A stretch of 64,000 nt of DNA from Hydra vulgaris (Eukaryota > Cnidaria > Hydrozoa > Anthoathecata > Hydridae), in contig NC_088924.1 in assembly GCF_038396675.1 (NCBI RefSeq), positions 21,865,001 to 21,929,000 on the forward strand. Direction: 5' to 3'. Positions 60,835-64,000 of this stretch are shown here, one piece after another. Position 1 is the stretch's first letter. Each line of letters begins with the position of its first letter. Position numbers and translations under genes: made by a program. Under the pieces are notes generated by a model, which did not search any database, had not been told where the DNA came from, and was given only the letters and a program-made list of their open reading frames with translations.

Positions 60835-63616
60835 CAACAGTTATAAAAAAAACTGACCTAAAAAACAAACTAAACTATATAATTAATGATTTAAACTTAA
60901 ATTGTTTTGAATACCACATCAAGTATACCACAAAAAAATTTAAAACTATTTATTTAAAAATGGAATGTTTCCATTAATACATAAATCAACTAGAATCGCC
61001 GAAAAAACAGCTTCGCTATTTGATAACATCATAACAAACGATATTTTTAATGAATCACTAAAAAAGGGTATTATTAAAAGCGACATCTCCGATCATTTCC
61101 CTATTTTTTCCTCTATAAATTTAGAATCAAATGAAATACCAATTAGCAAACAAATCTTTTTTAAACGCATTTACAACGAAGCAAATTTATCATGGTTTTG
61201 GGAGCAACTGTCATTGCTTCATGGGAAAAATATAAACACTTCATCTGACTTTAACTTAGCTTACGACCAATTCCTAAAATCTTTTTTATGAAATATATGA
61301 TGCTAACTTTCCAAAACGTAAAATATAATTAAAACCAAAAAATAAAAATTCGCCTTGGATTACAAACAGTTTCAAAAACTCTTCAAAAGTCAAACAAAAG
61401 TTATACATTAAATATTTAAAAGCTAAGACAATTAAAGATAAAACCATCTACAAGAATTATGCGAAAATTTTTGAAAGACTTAGAAAATATCTAAAAAGAA
61501 ATACTAATCTAATTTAATGAAGCAAAACGAGAACCATTCCAAACGCACATGGCAAATTCTAAGTGAAATTACTGGTAACACTAAATCTAAATCATGCTCT
61601 TTAAAAAATGACATTAAAAATAATGATGAAATCATATATTATTCTCATAAAATAGTAATTGAACTAAACAAATTTTTTGTCTCAGCTGAACCTAATTTAA
61701 CAAAAAAAATTCCAAACATAAAAAAAAAATTGATATCACGTCCTTAGCAACAACTAATCTTGATTCTTTCGAATTATCACATGCGGAATTTGAAACTGCT
61801 TTTAGTTTGCCATAACCAAACAACGCGAGAGGTTTTCATGATATAAATAGCAAGATAATTAAAAATTCAAACGAATTATTAAAGACATTCTTTATAAGAT
61901 TTTTTTTATAAGATCTTTAATAAGACAAGGAGTTTTCCTGATCAGTTTAAAATAGCAAAAGTTACACCGATATTTAAAGGAGGAGATCTGTTCTTCCAGT
62001 TTTTTCGGAAATTCTAGAAAGAATTATGTATAACAGAATTTACACACATCTTAATGAAAATCATTTGTTACATGACCATCAGTATGGATTTTAAAAAAAT
62101 AACTCTACAGAACACGCGATTCTCCAGTTAAGACGTTTATCACTGAATCGTTTGAAAAATCTGAGTATACCTTAGGCATCTCCATTGACTTATCCAAATC
62201 CTTTGATACTATAGACCAAGAAATATTTTTTAAAAAACTCAAACATTACGGAATAACTGGAAATGTTCTTAAATGGTTAAAAAGTTATTTAAATAGTCGC
62301 AAACAATTTGTATCCGTTGGCGCTCCTTCACCAATGAATTTGCTAAAGATTACCTGTTTCACAAGGATCAATTCTTTAACCTTTTCTTTTTCTCATATAT
62401 ATTAACGATCGTCATAAAGTATTGAGATTAAAGTATTGAGATTAATGTTTGCCGATGATACAAACCTATTTTTATTACTTAATAACATCCCTACACTGTT
62501 TCAACTTATGGATCTAGAATTAAACAAGATTTCTTATTAGTTTAAATCAAACAAATTATCGCTCAACGTTAAAAAAACTAATTGGAGTTACTTTTATCCA
62601 CTTTCTAAAAAAAAAAATTCCTAACAAAATGCCATCCCATTTCATTAATAATGTCGAAATAAACAAAGTAAATGTTTCAAAATTTTTAGATGTTTATATT
62701 CATGATGACCTTACATGGAAAATTCAAATTGAAAATTTATGCATCAAAACTTCAAAAAGTATAGGAATTTTATATAAGGTAAGAACTTTTTTGAATAAGA
62801 AAATTCTAACTTAATTATATTTCTCTTTTATTCACATCCATATTAACTATGCAAATGTTGCATGTACTAGTACTAACAAAAGCAAACATGAACCTCAACT
62901 TCATCTTATTCAGAAGCACATAGGACGATTAACAAATTTTAGTGAACGATTTACCCATGCAAAACCTCTATTAAGAAAAATTAATGCACTAAATATATAT
63001 CAACTTAATGTTTATAATGCATTATCTTTTATGTTTTTATGTAAAACCAATTTGAATTTTTCAAAAGATAAAAATAAACACATTCTACGAAATGATAATT
63101 TTATTAAGCAGCCATATTTTCAAACAAATTATAGTAAGTTTTGCATTACTTTTCGCGGACCATTTTTATGGAACAAAATAGTTTAAAAAAATTTTTCTGA
63201 AGTTTTTATTGAACAATGTAACTACAACTCATTTAAACGAAAACTTAAAGAATTAATTTTTACAATAGATGATTTAGTAATACACTTTTAATATATATGT
63301 ATTTATTGTGTATGTATGTACAAGTGTATGTAGGATTTAAATAATTTCAAGGAATTTTTCTGTAACGAAAAAATTTGTAATTATCTTGATTATGTTTTAC
63401 CAATATTACGAGAAATTATCACGTTTATGTTAGCGGTTCTCAACGACAAGACCTGACAGTCTTCTATGAGTCTCGCGTTCTTTTATTTTTTTTTATCTAT
63501 CTAACTTTGTAAATTTTTTATTGTCATTTACATATTATTTTTATCTTATAAACTTGTAAACTTTATATTTTATAACGACATGTTGTTTAAAATGTAATTA
63601 AAAAAAAAAAAAAAAA
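60835..63616 (+). mobile_element. 5'-truncated CR1/L2-like LINE, copy of the 14.8-kb family
   Basis: Coding remnants from 60860 to about 63290, then a 3' untranslated region with GACAAGACCTGACAGTCTTC at 63450-63480, shared with the copy at 15540. Ends in an A-run at 63599-63616. It lacks ORF1 and most of the endonuclease. Confidence 0.8.
60860..63290 (+). pseudogene. LINE ORF2 remnant: endonuclease end and reverse transcriptase
   Basis: LNLNCFEYHIKYTTKKF, then ASLFDNIITNDIF and SDISDHFPIF (endonuclease end). Reverse transcriptase pieces: KVTPIFKGGD, a deletion removing the NYRPIS block, SEILERIMYNRIYTHLNENH, GISIDLSKSFDTIDQEIFFK, WLKSYLNSRKQFVSVG and FADDTNLF at about 62450. The tail has INYANVACTSTNKSK, HAKPLLRKINALNIYQLNVY and FRGPFLWNKIV. 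Many frameshifts and stops. Confidence 0.82.
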
Positions 63617-64000
63617 TTAACCTACTATCACAACTAAAAGATTATTTCTCGGAATAGCATTCTCTTCGTAAAGTTCTATTTACAAGATAACCTTGCGTTG
63701 TACGCAAAACTTAAAGTCTGTTTTAAGTTGACTTAGCGTCAAAATTTGCGTAAAACAGACTGGTAGTATAAACAATTTCGCTAAACGGACATCAAATTTT
63801 TTTTTTCATAATTGTAATTAATCTGCTTGTTAGGGAGTGAACACTTTATTATAACAACTAAATAATACATTTATTTAAGATTTTTAGCAAGTTATGTTGA
63901 GTTTGGCATAAGTTAAATAGTGTCCGCTTTAGGTGGACTTTTTTATGACCGTCCGCATTAGGTTGAAATAGTGTTATATATATACATATATATATATATA
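63617..64000. other. repeat remnants and start of a (TA)n tract
   Basis: Contains GTCCGCTTTAGGTGG and GACCGTCCGCATTAGG (63920-63965), related to the ends at 4959 and 5591. GCGTAAAACAGACTGG near 63748 recalls the interior of that element. TA repeat from about 63975 to the window edge. Confidence 0.45.

Overview
The window looks like a stretch of a very AT-rich metazoan genome, most like the cnidarian Hydra. The basis is overall composition, long (TA)n tracts, many short introns, and transposon families I associate with Hydra from memory; no marker gene proves the species. There is one large, apparently host-type multi-exon gene. Almost everything else recognisable is transposable-element material at different stages of decay. 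I see no rRNA, tRNA gene proper, CRISPR array or bacterial-type operon.

Layout. 1-1125: 3' part of a DD36E (Incomer-like) mariner. 2.8-4.95 kb: (TA)n, then a complete Tc1 element with long IR/DR termini and a spliced, lightly damaged transposase. 5-7.3 kb: MITEs, one sitting in one copy of a local duplication. 8.05-11.5 kb: a decayed Kolobok-like element flanked by TTAA. 12.1-15.7 kb: a MITE-like repeat, a hAT remnant, and the 3' end of a CR1/L2-like LINE running into (TA)n. 17.1-21.6 kb: a near-complete CR1/L2-like LINE with ORF1 and a damaged ORF2. 22.9-25.9 kb: a pseudogene of a multicopy, possibly RAG1/Chapaev-type family, split by a hAT insertion with a perfect 8-bp target duplication. 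27.5-34.5 kb: another hAT remnant, tRNA-like SINEs, MITEs and a second TTAA element. 37-40.5 kb: minus-strand remnants of a transposase-like gene and DUF4806-like exons.

40.9-50.8 kb: the centrepiece, a plus-strand gene of about 23 coding exons. It joins a protein kinase, a KMT5A-like SET methyltransferase domain, a linker with a triplicated two-exon unit, a C2H2 finger and a tyrosine-recombinase-like domain. Exon phases agree throughout. Exon lengths total a multiple of three once three one-base changes in A-runs are allowed, giving a protein of about 1,415 residues.

51.1-53.9 kb: a complete piggyBac with TTAA ends and one frameshift. 54.4-57 kb: a SINE, a hAT-type MITE and a second, older piggyBac. 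57.2-59.5 kb: a 2.4-kb element with CAC...GTG ends, long inverted repeats, a GGTT target duplication and a decayed RAG1/Chapaev-like transposase. 60.8-63.6 kb: a second LINE, same family as the 14.8-kb copy.

A recurrent oddity is a set of perfect or near-perfect palindromes with very short loops, several inside or at the ends of transposons.
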